Notes: generated by a model not told the origin, from the sequence alone. Counted from the stretch's first letter, positions 33,654 through 42,761 are shown. The stretch: 53,998 nucleotides of DNA from SIG565 sp045646145 (GCA_045646145.1 JAZRKE010000083.1:1-53998); one strand, 5' to 3'. Made by a program: numbers and translations.

Positions 33654-34919
33654 ATGAAAGGACCATTGGCGGACAGAATAAGACCAAACGATATTTCTTT
33701 CGTGTGTGGACAAAGGCATCTGCTTGGTGCAGATAGAGCGCTCAGACGCATAATTGAATCGGGCGAGATACCAAACCTGATTTTTTATGGACCGTCAGGC
33801 GTTGGAAAAACAACGGTTGCTAACATTATTGCCAAAAAAAGCGGCAAAAAACTATACCGTATGAATGCAACGGTGGCTTCAACCGCCGATATTAAGGCGG
33901 TAATTGACAGTCTTGATACCATTGAGGGTATGAACGGAGTGCTGCTCTACCTCGATGAAATTCAGTATTTCAATAAGAAACAACAGCAAATCCTGCTTCA
34001 GTACATTGAAAGCGGGGACATTACGCTGATAGCGTCGACGACAGAAAATCCCTATTTTTATGTGTATAATGCCATTCTCAGCCGTTCCACAGTTTTTGAG
34101 TTCAAGCCTCTATCGGTAGAGGATATTGTAGAGGCTTTAAGGCGTGGAATCGCTCTTGTTGAAGAGGAGAAAGCCTGTAAGATTACTGTGAGCGATGATG
34201 CGGTTTTAAAAATCGCCCGCTCTGCTTCGGGGGATGTCCGTAGAGCCCTTAATACCCTTGAGCTCTGTATTTTAACAGGGGAAGCCGTGGAAAACGGAAT
34301 TTCGGTGGATGTTTCTACAGCCGAGCAATTACTTGCCGGTAATTCGGTTAGATATGACCGAGAGGGAGATGAGCACTATGATGTCATTTCGGCATATCAG
34401 AAATCGATGCGCGGCTCAGACCCTGATGCCGCAGTGTTTTATCTCGCGAGGCTTTTAGAGGCGGGGGATTTACAGAGTGCCTGCAGGCGTTTGCTTGTCT
34501 GTGCAAACGAGGATGTCGGTCTTGCCTATCCCCAAATAATACTAATCGTGAAGGCGGCGGTTGATACAGCTTTACAGGTAGGTCTTCCCGAAGCGAGATT
34601 ACCCCTTGCAAATGCGGTAATATTGGTGGCGCTCAGCCCAAAATCTGTTACGGCTCACGACGCAGTGAATGCGGCTATGGCAGATATTCGGTCGGGACTT
34701 ACGGGTGAGGTACCAAGACAATTGCAGAACAAGCATTTCGACGGTGCTGATGCCGAAGTGCGCGGTCAGAATTATAAATATCCACACATCTTTCCGAATC
34801 ATTATGTAAACCAACAATATTTGCCCGATATTGTAAAAAACAAGCGTTATTATAATTTTGGTGATAACGCTACCGAGCAAAAATTCGCTGAATATTGGAG
34901 AAAAATTAAGGGAGAATAG
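33654..34919 (+). CDS. rarA: Replication-associated recombination protein A (RarA/MgsA)
   Basis: RarA is an AAA+ ATPase related to clamp loaders that acts at stalled forks. The 421-residue protein has Walker A GPSGVGKT at 46-53, Walker B LYLDEIQYF, and sensor 1 in STTENPYF, followed by the RarA tetramerisation domain with the conserved ALSPKS and Tyr/His-rich C-terminus (YKYPHIFPNHYVNQQYLP). AAGGAGGG precedes the ATG. Confidence 0.95.
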   Translation: MKGPLADRIRPNDISFVCGQRHLLGADRALRRIIESGEIPNLIFYGPSGVGKTTVANIIAKKSGKKLYRMNATVASTADIKAVIDSLDTIEGMNGVLLYLDEIQYFNKKQQQILLQYIESGDITLIASTTENPYFYVYNAILSRSTVFEFKPLSVEDIVEALRRGIALVEEEKACKITVSDDAVLKIARSASGDVRRALNTLELCILTGEAVENGISVDVSTAEQLLAGNSVRYDREGDEHYDVISAYQKSMRGSDPDAAVFYLARLLEAGDLQSACRRLLVCANEDVGLAYPQIILIVKAAVDTALQVGLPEARLPLANAVILVALSPKSVTAHDAVNAAMADIRSGLTGEVPRQLQNKHFDGADAEVRGQNYKYPHIFPNHYVNQQYLPDIVKNKRYYNFGDNATEQKFAEYWRKIKGE

Positions 34920-34921
34920 CA

Positions 34922-35344
34922 TTGAAAACATATCATCCTCCTAAAAGCACATTGTTCCTTTGGCAAATCAGAATAGTTGTTATGTTAACCACGCTTTTGG
35001 CTTTGGTATCTTGGGTCTGGTTTTTAACCGCATACTTTTTACTTATAGCTGCCTTTTTAGCTCTGCTTTGTCTTGCGTTTGTGTTTTTATACCTGCCACA
35101 ATATTTTAAAAACTATTCATTAACACTGAGCGATAACGCCATTATTATAAAAAGTGGCGTTTTTGTGCACCACGAGCGTATCATGCCTGCCCCTCGCCTT
35201 ATTTACACCGAACGCTATCGAACACCGATAGCCACAGCTTTCGGTGTTTCGGGGCTTGTTCTTCATGCCACTCGTGCCGTTACCTTCACAGCAGAACTGA
35301 GCGACTTCGATACATCCGAAATATTAAAGGAGATGTCGCGGTGA
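34922..35344 (+). CDS. Bacterial PH-domain membrane protein, YdbS-like
   Basis: The 140-residue protein has two hydrophobic helices (about 16-36 and 38-58) and a C-terminal bPH2 domain with the LSDNAIIIKSGVFVHHERIMPAPRLIYTER pattern of YdbS. In Bacillus, YdbS and YdbT form a pair of unknown biochemical role that affects susceptibility to some secreted compounds. The start is TTG at 34922 with AGGGAGAAT upstream, right after the rarA stop. It overlaps the YdbT-like gene by 4 bases. Confidence 0.75.
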   Translation: MKTYHPPKSTLFLWQIRIVVMLTTLLALVSWVWFLTAYFLLIAAFLALLCLAFVFLYLPQYFKNYSLTLSDNAIIIKSGVFVHHERIMPAPRLIYTERYRTPIATAFGVSGLVLHATRAVTFTAELSDFDTSEILKEMSR

Positions 35345-36768
35345 GTATAAGAAAAAAATATTCAGCCCATCCAATAATGGTGGTTTACTATTTAAAGCCG
35401 TTTTTATTTGTTTTACTTATTCCTCTTTTTAAGGCGCTTATTGATGCGCTTTTTAAGCAAGAAATTAATGGTGTAATTTTAAATGAAATAGTGTTAACTT
35501 TGATAATAGTTCTGTATTCCGTAATCAAGTGGAAACGATTTTCAATCACATTAACCGATTTGACCGTCAAAATTTGCTCAGGTCTTATATTTTGTCGAAC
35601 AGTAGCTATACCAAAGGAAAAAATTTCATCGGTTCAGACTGTTCGCCACCTCACTGACCGTATTTTTAGCAGTGTTACACTCCGAATTAATACAGAGTCG
35701 GGCAGAAAGGGTAAGGCAGATTTCGAGATCAAAGTGTATAAAAAGGATGCTGAGAGTATTACGGCTGAGCTTTTCGAAAGCGAGTGTGCACGGACAATAA
35801 AGTTTTCGGCGGTTAGGGTGGCTTTAATGGCTGCTGCTGCATCCTCTGCTTTTACAGGGTTGGTTTTTATAGTACCCGTAATTAAACAGACAGGAACATT
35901 GCTCGGTACGGCTGTTGAGGAAATTGTTTTCGCCCGTATAAACGAGTTGAGCGCCACGGTAAGCAAGATAATACCGCCTGTTATTAATACTATTACCATA
36001 GTTTTTCTTTTGCTTTATGGTATATCTTTTCTTATTTCATTTTTTAAGTACACAAATTTTAAGGTGCGGCTTATTGATGGCATAATTGAAATTACAAGTG
36101 GGCTCATAACACGATTTAATATTGCATTTAAGGTGAAGTCGATCAACAGTGTTATTATTGAGCAGACGCCTCTAATGCGCTTTTTCGGTCGTTATCTTGT
36201 AAGGGTGAGCATTGGCGGATATGGCGATAACAGGGGTTACAAATCGGTTGTTATTCCCTCAGCAAGGCGAAAGGAAGTGAAAACACTGTTTTCGCAGTTT
36301 TTTCCTAATGTACATGCGCAATCCATGCTCATAAAGCCGCACAAGCACTCACGCCGAAAATTTTACTTTATACCTACGGTATTTTTATTGCTATCTATTG
36401 TAGCATACCATATTGTCAAAATGCTTTTTCCTGTTTTTAGCGAAATTCTTACTTTTGCGTTGTTTATTGATATAGTAGTTTTGATTTACTATTATAATCT
36501 TGCAGAATATAATGTCAAAAACAGTGCAATTTCGGTATCGGATATACTTTATGCTAAATATACAAGATGGGCATCGACCAGGGAGATGTTCTGTGAGTTA
36601 CGTAGGGTTGGTGTTATTCATATTACGAAATGGCCTGCTGACCGCAAATACAAGACCTGCAATATTCGTATAACCGAGCGCTCTGAAAGCGCTGAATCAA
36701 TAACTGTTAAGCATATTTCGTATGACGAAATTAAATCACAAATATCTGAATTTTATATAATTGAATAA
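35341..36768 (+). CDS. Bacterial PH-domain membrane protein, YdbT-like
   Basis: The 475-residue partner of the preceding protein has paired membrane helices and repeated bPH2 domains, seen in LTDLTVKICSGLIFCRTVAIPKEKISSVQ and LIDGIIEITSGLITRFNIAFKVKSINSV. This two- or three-domain design is typical of YdbT. The start is GTG, overlapping the previous stop as GTGA. Codon use is A+T-rich. Function is unknown beyond the family link. Confidence 0.75.
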   Translation: MSIRKKYSAHPIMVVYYLKPFLFVLLIPLFKALIDALFKQEINGVILNEIVLTLIIVLYSVIKWKRFSITLTDLTVKICSGLIFCRTVAIPKEKISSVQTVRHLTDRIFSSVTLRINTESGRKGKADFEIKVYKKDAESITAELFESECARTIKFSAVRVALMAAAASSAFTGLVFIVPVIKQTGTLLGTAVEEIVFARINELSATVSKIIPPVINTITIVFLLLYGISFLISFFKYTNFKVRLIDGIIEITSGLITRFNIAFKVKSINSVIIEQTPLMRFFGRYLVRVSIGGYGDNRGYKSVVIPSARRKEVKTLFSQFFPNVHAQSMLIKPHKHSRRKFYFIPTVFLLLSIVAYHIVKMLFPVFSEILTFALFIDIVVLIYYYNLAEYNVKNSAISVSDILYAKYTRWASTREMFCELRRVGVIHITKWPADRKYKTCNIRITERSESAESITVKHISYDEIKSQISEFYIIE

Positions 36769-36823
36769 AATTATTTTTCAGCGAAACACTAACAAAAAGG
36801 GCTTTGCCGGAAAAGGTGTTTTG

Positions 36824-37192
36824 ATGGATTTATTGAACAGTTGTCTATGGGCGTTTTTAATTGGCGGTGCACTATGCAGCATTGGACAGATTTTAATTGA
36901 TCTAACCAAGCTTACCCCTGCCAGAATTCTTACGGCATATGTGGTGTCGGGTGTCTTCCTGACAGCGATAGGGCTTTACGAGCCGCTTGTAAACTTTGCT
37001 AAAGCCGGTGCAACCGTACCATTAACCGGCTTCGGATATAATCTTGCCAAAGGAGTAGAGGCTGCAATAGATGAACTCGGTCTTATAGGTGCTCTTTCAG
37101 GCGGGCTTACCGCAACATCGGCAGGAATTGCAGCAGCAATAGTTTTTGCCCTTATAATGGCTCTCGTATTCAAACCCGGAGATAAATCATAA
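36824..37192 (+). CDS. spoVAE: Stage V sporulation protein AE (SpoVAEb)
   Basis: From ATG 36824 the protein has 122 residues, close to the usual SpoVAEb length. It shows the family sequence FLIGGALCSIGQILIDLTKLTPARILTAYVV and AGATVPLTGFGYNLAKG, with three to four membrane helices. SpoVA proteins form a channel for dipicolinate in the spore inner membrane. AAAGGTG lies just upstream; the TTG start at 36761 would overlap the YdbT gene and is not favoured. spoVAC and spoVAD, normally adjacent, are absent, which is unusual. Confidence 0.88.
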   Translation: MDLLNSCLWAFLIGGALCSIGQILIDLTKLTPARILTAYVVSGVFLTAIGLYEPLVNFAKAGATVPLTGFGYNLAKGVEAAIDELGLIGALSGGLTATSAGIAAAIVFALIMALVFKPGDKS

Positions 37193-37194
37193 TA

Positions 37195-37210
37195 TGTTTC
37201 ACGTGAAACA
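37195..37210. promoter_or_regulatory. parS centromere site 1
   Basis: TGTTTCACGTGAAACA is a perfect 16-bp palindrome identical to the parS consensus bound by ParB/Spo0J. It lies 120 bases before parA, and ParB loaded here would spread into the parAB region. Confidence 0.93.
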
Positions 37211-37272
37211 TTCCTACGCTCAAGCAGGTGTTTTAGGAGTGTTTCTTTTTTAGATAACTGAACAATCCCCCC

Positions 37273-37301
37273 TTGTAGAAATAAAAATACTGTGATATAA
37301 T
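37273..37301 (+). promoter_or_regulatory. Predicted sigma-A promoter of parAB
   Basis: TTGTAG (37273-37278) and TATAAT (37296-37301) are 17 bases apart with an extended TGn before the -10. It lies 63 bases downstream of parS, so ParB bound there could affect its own expression. Confidence 0.6.
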
Positions 37302-37330
37302 TACAGTAGAAACAGTGGAAGGGATGCAAT

Positions 37331-38101
37331 ATGTCTAAAATCATTGCTATAGTGAATCAAAAGGGCGGTGTAGGAAAGACGACTACCGCCGTAAATTTAG
37401 CCGCCGCAGTAGGAATTGCAGGTAAAAAGGTGCTGTTGGTTGATGCGGACCCTCAAGGTAATTCAACCAGCGGTTTCGGAATAAGTAAGCGCGAGGTTGC
37501 TTTTTCTTGCTATGATTTGCTGATAGGAACACAAAAAGCACGGACTGCCACGCTTGCTACTACCTTTAAAAATGTTGATATTATTCCCGCAAATATGGAT
37601 TTAGCAGGAGCTGAGGTTGAACTTATTTCAATAGAAAATCGAGAGGCACAGCTCAAAAAGGCACTTTCCCTGATACGCAGCGACTACGATTATATATTTA
37701 TTGACTGTCCGCCGTCTTTGGGACTTATTACCATAAATGCCTTGACGGCTAGTGATACTGTGCTAGTTCCCGTTCAGTGTGAATATTATGCTATGGAGGG
37801 GCTATCTCAGCTTATGTCAAGCGTGCGCCAGATAAAGCGCCTTTACAACTCGGGACTTGAGCTGGAGGGTGTTGTACTTACTATGTTTGACAGCAGGTTG
37901 AATTTAACTCATCAGGTGGTTGATGAATTAAAGAAGTTTTTTGCAAATAAACTGTATAGCACAACAATTCCGCGTGCGGTAAGGCTTTCAGAAGCTCCAA
38001 GCTACGGAATGCCGATACAGTATTATGATAAACGCTCAAAGGGAGCAAAGGCTTATGACGAGCTTGCTCGTGAAATGATAAAAAGAAACGGAGGCAGGTA
38101 A
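37331..38101 (+). CDS. parA: Chromosome partitioning ATPase ParA (Soj)
   Basis: ParA is a DNA-binding ATPase that moves ParB-parS complexes and, as Soj, regulates DnaA. The 256-residue protein has the deviant Walker A KGGVGKTT at 11-18, LLVDADPQGN and FIDCPPSLG. There is no N-terminal DNA-binding extension, so it is the chromosomal (Soj) type. The next gene, parB, starts with no gap after its stop. Confidence 0.96.
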   Translation: MSKIIAIVNQKGGVGKTTTAVNLAAAVGIAGKKVLLVDADPQGNSTSGFGISKREVAFSCYDLLIGTQKARTATLATTFKNVDIIPANMDLAGAEVELISIENREAQLKKALSLIRSDYDYIFIDCPPSLGLITINALTASDTVLVPVQCEYYAMEGLSQLMSSVRQIKRLYNSGLELEGVVLTMFDSRLNLTHQVVDELKKFFANKLYSTTIPRAVRLSEAPSYGMPIQYYDKRSKGAKAYDELAREMIKRNGGR

Positions 38102-38950
38102 ATGGCAGTTAGAAAGGGTGGACTCGGCAGAGGACTTGACGCGCTTTTTAATGAAAATGCGACAGATAACAACGTTGCCATTGAAGTAAAACTTGTTGAT
38201 ATTGAGCCGAATAAAGAGCAACCAAGAAAGAGTTTTGATAGGCAGTCGCTTGAAGAATTAGCGGCAAGTATCAGAGAGCACGGACTACTGCAGCCGATAG
38301 TTGTAAAGCCGCTTACAAACGGTACATACCATATTATTGCGGGTGAACGCCGCTGGAGAGCGAGCAGAATTGCTGAATTAGAGCGTGTTCCCGTTATTAT
38401 AAAAGATTTAAGCGAACAGGAAATAATGGAGGTAGCGCTCATTGAAAACCTACAGCGCCAGGACCTGAATCCTGTTGAAGAGGCGTTGGGCTACAAAGCA
38501 CTGATAGAAACGTATAAACTTACTCAAGAGCAGGTAGCAGAACGTGTTGGAAAATCGCGTGTTACAGTCACAAATGCGCTGAGACTCTTAAATCTTGGTA
38601 AGCGTGAACTCGAAATGCTGAAAATGGGTACCATTACCGCGGGTCAGGCAAGAGCGATACTTTCCGCTGATGACCCAATGCTAAGAGAACGCATTGCTGA
38701 TATGGCGGCGGACGGCGCATCAGTGAGAATGCTTGAACAGGCGGTTAAAGCGGCAAAACATAGCCGTGAGAACGCCAATCACAATTTAAACAACAGCTTT
38801 TACACAGAGGTTGAAATAGCGCTTAAAGAGGCGCTTCACCGAAAGGTAAAGGTTGTAAAACTCGGAGAAAATCATGGTATGATAAGCCTTGAGTTTTACG
38901 GGGATGAAGAGCTGCGCGACATAGCCGCAAGGCTTGGCAAAAACCATTAA
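38102..38950 (+). CDS. parB: Chromosome partitioning protein ParB (Spo0J)
   Basis: ParB is a CTP-dependent clamp that loads at parS. The 282-residue protein has the N-terminal GLGRGLDALF segment (7-16) that stimulates ParA, the CTP-binding GERRWR motif at 81-86, ENLQR at 115-119, a helix-turn-helix at about 141-163 and a C-terminal dimerisation domain with ALKEALHRKVKV. It differs from the Noc-like protein at 306 by having the ParA-stimulating N-terminus. Confidence 0.96.
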   Translation: MAVRKGGLGRGLDALFNENATDNNVAIEVKLVDIEPNKEQPRKSFDRQSLEELAASIREHGLLQPIVVKPLTNGTYHIIAGERRWRASRIAELERVPVIIKDLSEQEIMEVALIENLQRQDLNPVEEALGYKALIETYKLTQEQVAERVGKSRVTVTNALRLLNLGKRELEMLKMGTITAGQARAILSADDPMLRERIADMAADGASVRMLEQAVKAAKHSRENANHNLNNSFYTEVEIALKEALHRKVKVVKLGENHGMISLEFYGDEELRDIAARLGKNH

Positions 38951-38959
38951 ATTTAAAAA

Positions 38960-38975
38960 CGTTTCACGTGAAACA
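38960..38975. promoter_or_regulatory. parS centromere site 2
   Basis: CGTTTCACGTGAAACA matches the parS consensus at 15 of 16 positions, including the whole 14-base core. It sits between parB and the trehalase-family gene, overlapping no coding sequence and ending right before the latter's ribosome binding site (TAGGAGG). Confidence 0.88.
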
Positions 38976-38989
38976 TAGGAGGAATTTTT

Positions 38990-40240
38990 ATGAGCAAGGC
39001 AGTATTAGATTACATTGAAAACAACTGGGATTCGTGCGAAAACGAAAACCGCGAGGATATAGAGGCCGGTATGGCGACATTATACGGTCTGCCATATCCC
39101 TATTCAATTCCTGCAGTAGGACATTTCGATGAGCTCTACTATTGGGATACATATTTTGCAAACCAAGGACTTGCGCTTTCAAACCGTTGGCAGCTTGTTA
39201 AAAACAATACCGATAACGTGCTTTATATGATAGAGCGCTTCGGCTTTATGAAGAATAGCAACCGTTTTTATCATTCGGGTCTTTGCCAGCCGCCCTTTGC
39301 TTCGAGAATGGTAAAGGAAACGTTTGAGCATTATAAGGATAAGACCTGGCTTTACGGTGCTTTCCACACACTAAAGAAGGAATATAACTTCTGGATGACC
39401 GAGCGCATGACACCTATCGGACTTAATCAGTACGGCGGTAAAAATGTAGATAAGCCTGTAGACGTAAAGGCAGGGGACTTTATACGCCGCGCCTGTAACG
39501 GTCAGCAGCCCGAGGGTAAGACACTCGAGCAGGTTGTTGACCACTATATGATTTGCTGTGAGTCGGGTTGGGACTGTAATCCCCGTTGGGGCTTTGAGGG
39601 CTGGAACTATGTTCAGGTTGAGCTCAACTCTTTGCTTTATGACTGGGAAAAGAATATGGCTTATTTCTCAAGTGTTTTAGAGATGGGCGAAGAAGAAAAG
39701 TGGGAAGCCGCCGCCGCAAAGAGAAAAGAACTTACGTTTAAGTATCTTTTAAATAAAGACGGAATTCTCATTGACTATGACTTTGTAAATAACAAGCACT
39801 CTGAAATTTTATCTTCCTGCTCGTTGTATCCGATGTTTGTAGGTCTTGCAGAAAAGGAAGATGCTGAAAATATGGTTAAGAATATGGCTCGTTTTGAAGT
39901 AGAACACGGTCTTGCTTCGTGTGAGTATAACAAATATTCCGATACCCATTCTTTCCAGTGGAACTATCCTATCGGTTGGGCTTGTCAGCAGCACTTAGCT
40001 GTTAAGGCGCTTGATAACTACGGTTACAAGGAAGATGCTAAGCGTGTTGCATTAAAATACAAAACGCTTGTTGAAAAGGTGCATGCCGAAACAGGTAAGC
40101 TCTGGGAAAAATATAACGTGGTTGAGGGCTCAAATCAGGTGCTCTCAAAAGAACGCACCGACAGTATGCCCGCAATGATGGGTTGGACTGCTGCGACATA
40201 TCTTACCTGTAAGAGATATTTAGAAGAGGGCATAATATAA
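38990..40240 (+). CDS. Trehalase-family (GH37-like) glycoside hydrolase
   Basis: The 416-residue protein has the (alpha/alpha)6-barrel signatures of family GH37: GHFDELYYWDTYF, ESGWDCNPRW (with the aspartate that acts as general acid in trehalases), the C-terminal QWNYPIGWACQQ and EKYNV (base glutamate). GH37 enzymes split trehalose to glucose. No signal peptide is seen, so a cytoplasmic enzyme acting on internal or imported sugar is likely. The substrate is inferred from family. It lies between parB and the rhamnose genes. Confidence 0.78.
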   Translation: MSKAVLDYIENNWDSCENENREDIEAGMATLYGLPYPYSIPAVGHFDELYYWDTYFANQGLALSNRWQLVKNNTDNVLYMIERFGFMKNSNRFYHSGLCQPPFASRMVKETFEHYKDKTWLYGAFHTLKKEYNFWMTERMTPIGLNQYGGKNVDKPVDVKAGDFIRRACNGQQPEGKTLEQVVDHYMICCESGWDCNPRWGFEGWNYVQVELNSLLYDWEKNMAYFSSVLEMGEEEKWEAAAAKRKELTFKYLLNKDGILIDYDFVNNKHSEILSSCSLYPMFVGLAEKEDAENMVKNMARFEVEHGLASCEYNKYSDTHSFQWNYPIGWACQQHLAVKALDNYGYKEDAKRVALKYKTLVEKVHAETGKLWEKYNVVEGSNQVLSKERTDSMPAMMGWTAATYLTCKRYLEEGII

Positions 40241-40241
40241 A

Positions 40242-40262
40242 AAATGGTAATTTTTACCATTT
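40242..40262. repeat. Perfect hairpin just before the rfbA ribosome binding site
   Basis: AAATGGTAA (40242-40250) and TTACCATTT (40254-40262) form a 9-bp stem with a TTT loop. AGGAGGT follows directly, so this may be an mRNA structure near the start of rfbA. No terminal T-run follows. Confidence 0.6.
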
Positions 40263-40273
40263 AGGAGGTAGCT

Positions 40274-41161
40274 ATGAAAGGTATTATTCTTGCGGGCGGA
40301 TCGGGCACACGCCTTTATCCGCTTACTATGGTAACGTCTAAACAGCTTTTGCCTGTTTACGATAAGCCTATGGTGTTTTATCCGCTATCAGCCCTCATGC
40401 TTGCGGGAATTAAGGATATACTTGTAATATCCACCCCGCAGGATCTGCCGAACTTTGAAAGACTGCTGGGTGACGGCAGTCAGTACGGCATAAATTTAAG
40501 CTACAAGGTTCAACCCTCACCCGACGGACTCGCTCAAGCCTTTATTTTGGGTGAAGAGTTTATCGGCAATGACGCTTGCGCTATGGTGCTGGGAGATAAT
40601 ATTTTCTATGGTAATGGTTTTGGCAAGAATCTGCGTGAGGCGGCGGCAAACGCCGAGGAAAATAATAGAGCCACAGTTTTCGGTTACTATGTAAACGACC
40701 CCGAGCGCTTTGGAATAGTTGAGTTTGATGAGTTGGGCAGGGTAATATCGGTTGAAGAAAAGCCCCAAAAGCCTAAGAGCAACTATGCGATTACCGGACT
40801 TTATTTCTACCCTTCGGGCGTAGCTGCCAAGGCGAAGGAAGTAAAGCCCTCAGACAGAGGTGAACTCGAAATCACCACCCTTAACGATATGTATTTAAAA
40901 GAGGATATTTTGGATGTTCAGCTGCTTGGCCGCGGTTTTGCGTGGCTTGATACGGGCACAATGGACTCTTTGGTTGAAGCGTCAGACTTTGTGCAGATGG
41001 TAGAAAAGCGGCAGGGCATAAAAATTTCGGCTTTGGAGGAAATTGCCTATTTAAAAGGCTGGATAACAAAAGAAAAACTTCTCGAATCGGCTGAAAAATA
41101 TGGAAAATCACCTTATGGCGAACATCTCAAGCGAGTTGCCAACGGTGAACTCAGATATTAG
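40274..41161 (+). CDS. rfbA: Glucose-1-phosphate thymidylyltransferase
   Basis: RfbA (RmlA) makes dTDP-glucose from glucose-1-phosphate and dTTP, the first step to dTDP-L-rhamnose for cell-surface polysaccharides. The 295-residue protein has the nucleotidyltransferase signature AGGSGTRLYPLT and the SKQLLPVYDKPM segment. It begins the four-gene rfbA-rfbC-rfbB-rfbD operon, which spans 40274-43670. Confidence 0.96.
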   Translation: MKGIILAGGSGTRLYPLTMVTSKQLLPVYDKPMVFYPLSALMLAGIKDILVISTPQDLPNFERLLGDGSQYGINLSYKVQPSPDGLAQAFILGEEFIGNDACAMVLGDNIFYGNGFGKNLREAAANAEENNRATVFGYYVNDPERFGIVEFDELGRVISVEEKPQKPKSNYAITGLYFYPSGVAAKAKEVKPSDRGELEITTLNDMYLKEDILDVQLLGRGFAWLDTGTMDSLVEASDFVQMVEKRQGIKISALEEIAYLKGWITKEKLLESAEKYGKSPYGEHLKRVANGELRY

Positions 41162-41170
41162 AGGTATTTT

Positions 41171-41722
41171 ATGAAGATAATTGATACTAAAATTCCTGAA
41201 GTCAAAATTATAGAGCCCGATGTTTTCGGCGATCACAGAGGCTACTTTTTTGAAACCTGGTCGGAGGCGAAATATGCAGAGCTTAACTTCCTGCCACGCC
41301 AGGATAATGAGAGTTTTACGGCAAAAAAAGGTACACTTCGCGGACTTCACTTTCAGCAGAGTCCTATGTCTCAGGCAAAAATAGTGCGCGTAGTAAACGG
41401 AGCGGTGCTTGATGTTGCGGTTGATTTGCGCAAGGGTTCACCCACATATAAACAGTGGGTGGCGGTAGAACTAAGTGCTGAAAACAAGCGTCAATTTTTT
41501 ATTCCTCAGGGCTTTGCGCATGGCTTTTTAACCCTTACCGATGATGTAACATTTTGCTATAAGGTTGATAATCTTTACTCTAAAGAATGCGACCGATCGG
41601 TGCGCTTTGATGACCCAGAAATAGCGGTTGAGTGGGGCATCACTGACCCGATTCTGTCAGATAAGGATTTGTCTGCTCCAAGGCTCTCTGATAGCGACTG
41701 CAATTTCATATACAACAAATAA
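41171..41722 (+). CDS. rfbC: dTDP-4-dehydrorhamnose 3,5-epimerase
   Basis: RfbC (RmlC) is a cupin epimerase for the third step of dTDP-rhamnose synthesis. The 183-residue protein has RGLHFQQ, with the catalytic histidine, and the FIPQGFAHGFLTL segment, both conserved in the family. It lies nine bases after rfbA and twelve bases before rfbB. Confidence 0.96.
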   Translation: MKIIDTKIPEVKIIEPDVFGDHRGYFFETWSEAKYAELNFLPRQDNESFTAKKGTLRGLHFQQSPMSQAKIVRVVNGAVLDVAVDLRKGSPTYKQWVAVELSAENKRQFFIPQGFAHGFLTLTDDVTFCYKVDNLYSKECDRSVRFDDPEIAVEWGITDPILSDKDLSAPRLSDSDCNFIYNK

Positions 41723-41734
41723 AGGAGAATTTCT

Positions 41735-42754
41735 ATGACCATTATTGTTACCGGAGGCGCTGGATTTATCGGAAGCAATTTCGTATTTCATATGCTCGGA
41801 AAGTATCCCGATTATCGCATTATCTGCCTTGATAAGCTAACATATGCGGGTAATCTGTCAACTCTTGAGCCTGTAATGAAAAATCCGAATTTCCGTTTTG
41901 TTAAAGCGGATATCTGCGACCGTGATGCTGTTTACAAGCTTTTCTTGGAAGAAAAGCCCGATATGGTGGTTAACTTTGCGGCTGAAAGCCATGTTGATCG
42001 CTCTATTGAAAATCCCGGGATTTTCCTTGAGACTAATATTATGGGAACGGCGGTTTTGATGGACGCCTGCCGCAAATACGGTATAAAACGCTACCATCAG
42101 GTATCGACCGATGAGGTTTACGGCGATCTACCACTTGACCGTCCCGATCTTTTCTTTACCGAAAACACCCCTATTCACACTTCAAGCCCATATTCGTCCT
42201 CTAAAGCGGCGGCAGATTTGCTTGTTATGGCATATAACCGCACCTACGGGCTGCCTGTGAGCATAAGCCGTTGCTCGAATAACTACGGGCCATATCATTT
42301 TCCCGAAAAATTAATTCCGCTTATGATAGCCAATGCGTTAAATGATAAGCCGCTTCCGGTTTACGGCGAGGGGCTTAATGTTCGCGACTGGCTCTATGTT
42401 GAGGACCACTGTAAAGCAATTGATTTAATTATCCACAAGGGTAGAGTTGGTGAGGTGTATAACATTGGCGGCCATAACGAAATGGCTAATATTGATATAG
42501 TGAAAATTATTTGCAAGGAACTCGGCAAACCTGAGAGTCTTATTACCCATGTTGGCGACCGCAAGGGACATGATATGCGATATGCTATTGATCCGACCAA
42601 AATTCACAGTGAGCTTGGTTGGTTGCCCGAAACTATGTTCAAGGATGGTATAAAGAAGACAATTCAGTGGTATCTTGATAACCGCGAGTGGTGGGAAACT
42701 ATTATTTCGGGCGAATATCAGAACTATTACGAAAAAATGTACTCTAATAGGTAG
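41735..42754 (+). CDS. rfbB: dTDP-glucose 4,6-dehydratase
   Basis: RfbB (RmlB) converts dTDP-glucose to dTDP-4-keto-6-deoxyglucose. The 339-residue short-chain dehydrogenase-like protein has the NAD-binding GGAGFIGSNF at its N-terminus, STDEVYGD with the family's catalytic threonine and aspartate/glutamate, and YSSSK containing the YxxxK pair. AAAGGAG precedes the ATG. An 18-bp palindrome lies inside its coding sequence (see findings). Confidence 0.96.
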   Translation: MTIIVTGGAGFIGSNFVFHMLGKYPDYRIICLDKLTYAGNLSTLEPVMKNPNFRFVKADICDRDAVYKLFLEEKPDMVVNFAAESHVDRSIENPGIFLETNIMGTAVLMDACRKYGIKRYHQVSTDEVYGDLPLDRPDLFFTENTPIHTSSPYSSSKAAADLLVMAYNRTYGLPVSISRCSNNYGPYHFPEKLIPLMIANALNDKPLPVYGEGLNVRDWLYVEDHCKAIDLIIHKGRVGEVYNIGGHNEMANIDIVKIICKELGKPESLITHVGDRKGHDMRYAIDPTKIHSELGWLPETMFKDGIKKTIQWYLDNREWWETIISGEYQNYYEKMYSNR

Positions 42755-42761
42755 GAATAAA

